From assembly GCA_001795165.1 (NCBI GenBank), contig MGNS01000053.1:1-6820 (forward strand): a DNA stretch of 6,820 bases. Direction: 5' to 3'. Source of the stretch: Chloroflexi bacterium RBG_16_57_11 (GTDB lineage Bacteria; Chloroflexota; Anaerolineae; Anaerolineales; UBA4823). The notes beneath the pieces were generated by a model. The model searched no databases. It was not told where the DNA came from and was given only the letters and a program-made list of their open reading frames with translations. Positions 6,465-6,820 of the stretch are shown piece by piece (position 1 is the first letter of the stretch; each line of letters opens with the position of its first letter). The translations under genes and the position numbers were made by a program.

Positions 6465-6820
6465 ATGAGACACCGAATGAAGCTTTTGTTCCTTGTCAGC
6501 CTTACCCTGCTGCTGGTAGCCTGCGTCGGGCCGCGTAGCCTACCTGCTGGCCCAACGCCCATCCCTACCCTTATCCCGGTGACCGAACCTGCCAACCTCC
6601 CCGACGCTGACGCTACGCCATCGATCACTATCCTGAGTTATCCAGCGCGCCCCCCCTCGTCTGCTCTCGGCCAGCATCTCTACCAGTCTCGTTGTGCAGA
6701 ATGCCACGGCGAAGACGGAGATGGCGTGGTGCCTGGGGCGCGCAATTTTAATGACCTGGACTATATGCGTGGTGAAACCCCAGCCTCATTTTACGCAGCT
6801 GTTACCGAGGGGCGCGGTGA
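6465..6820 (+). CDS. Monoheme cytochrome c lipoprotein (3' end outside window)
   Basis: The first 118 residues are present and the frame is open to the right edge. The N-terminus is a lipoprotein signal: MRHRMK, a hydrophobic stretch, then lipobox LVAC with the lipidated cysteine at 20. A Pro/Thr-rich flexible linker (about 23-64) follows, of a kind often seen in Chloroflexota surface lipoproteins. Then comes a class I cytochrome c domain with heme motif CAECH (77-81) and GEDGDG (82-87). The axial methionine would lie beyond the edge. The gene starts ten bases after actE and is surely in the same operon. It is likely a second, lipid-tethered electron acceptor for ACIII or a link to a terminal oxidase. 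It could also be a cytochrome domain fused to more sequence downstream, since the length is unknown. Clusters in Bacteroidota and Rhodothermus have actF, a ten-helix ActC paralogue, after actE; this gene is clearly not actF. Confidence 0.88.
   Translation, partial: MRHRMKLLFLVSLTLLLVACVGPRSLPAGPTPIPTLIPVTEPANLPDADATPSITILSYPARPPSSALGQHLYQSRCAECHGEDGDGVVPGARNFNDLDYMRGETPASFYAAVTEGRG

Noticed and set aside
1..6820. CRISPR array, insertion sequence, prophage or RNA gene
   Set aside because: No repeat-spacer pattern, transposase, terminal inverted repeats or tRNA-like structure was seen. The window is coding almost throughout.

Overview
All genes in this window lie on the plus strand in one tightly packed cluster. 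Together they encode an alternative complex III (ACIII, Act complex): a membrane quinol:electron-carrier oxidoreductase that replaces the cytochrome bc1 complex in many bacteria. The order is multiheme cytochrome c (3' end only), actA, actB1, actB2, actC, actD, actE, then a second monoheme cytochrome c lipoprotein cut by the right edge. The organism is most likely a Chloroflexota bacterium of an Anaerolineae-like lineage. That is an inference from the split actB, the cluster layout and the Pro/Thr-rich linker behind a lipobox, so it is held with moderate confidence. There are no rRNA, tRNA or housekeeping markers to confirm it.

Layout. 1-400 is the C-terminal end of a multiheme cytochrome c that begins outside the window. 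401-473 is a short gap without a recognisable promoter or terminator. 474-3956 holds actA, actB1 and actB2, joined by overlaps of 4 and 29 bases, and actC (3949-5367) overlaps actB2 by 8 bases. After a 59-base gap, actD (5427-5951) overlaps actE (5948-6454) by 4 bases. The last gene starts 10 bases downstream at 6465 and runs off the end. No stretch over 300 bases is without a gene.

How the genes work together (family knowledge plus inference). ActC, a ten-helix NrfD/PsrC-type protein, is expected to oxidise menaquinol. Electrons pass to the iron-sulfur subunit ActB2, then to the five hemes of ActA, and on to the monoheme cytochrome ActE and the lipoprotein cytochrome, which would feed a terminal oxidase or another acceptor outside the window. 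ActB1 is a molybdopterin-oxidoreductase-like scaffold exported by the Tat pathway, and ActD is a small two-helix subunit.

Points that deserve attention: ActB is split in two; ActB1 keeps a complete N-terminal four-cysteine iron-sulfur motif but seems to lack the molybdenum ligand; ActB2 has a Cys-to-Thr change matching a [3Fe-4S] cluster; ActE has a membrane anchor and no lipobox; a second monoheme lipoprotein sits where ActF is found in other clusters; and a multiheme cytochrome of another family adjoins the cluster. This is a variant of a known complex and not a wholly new system.
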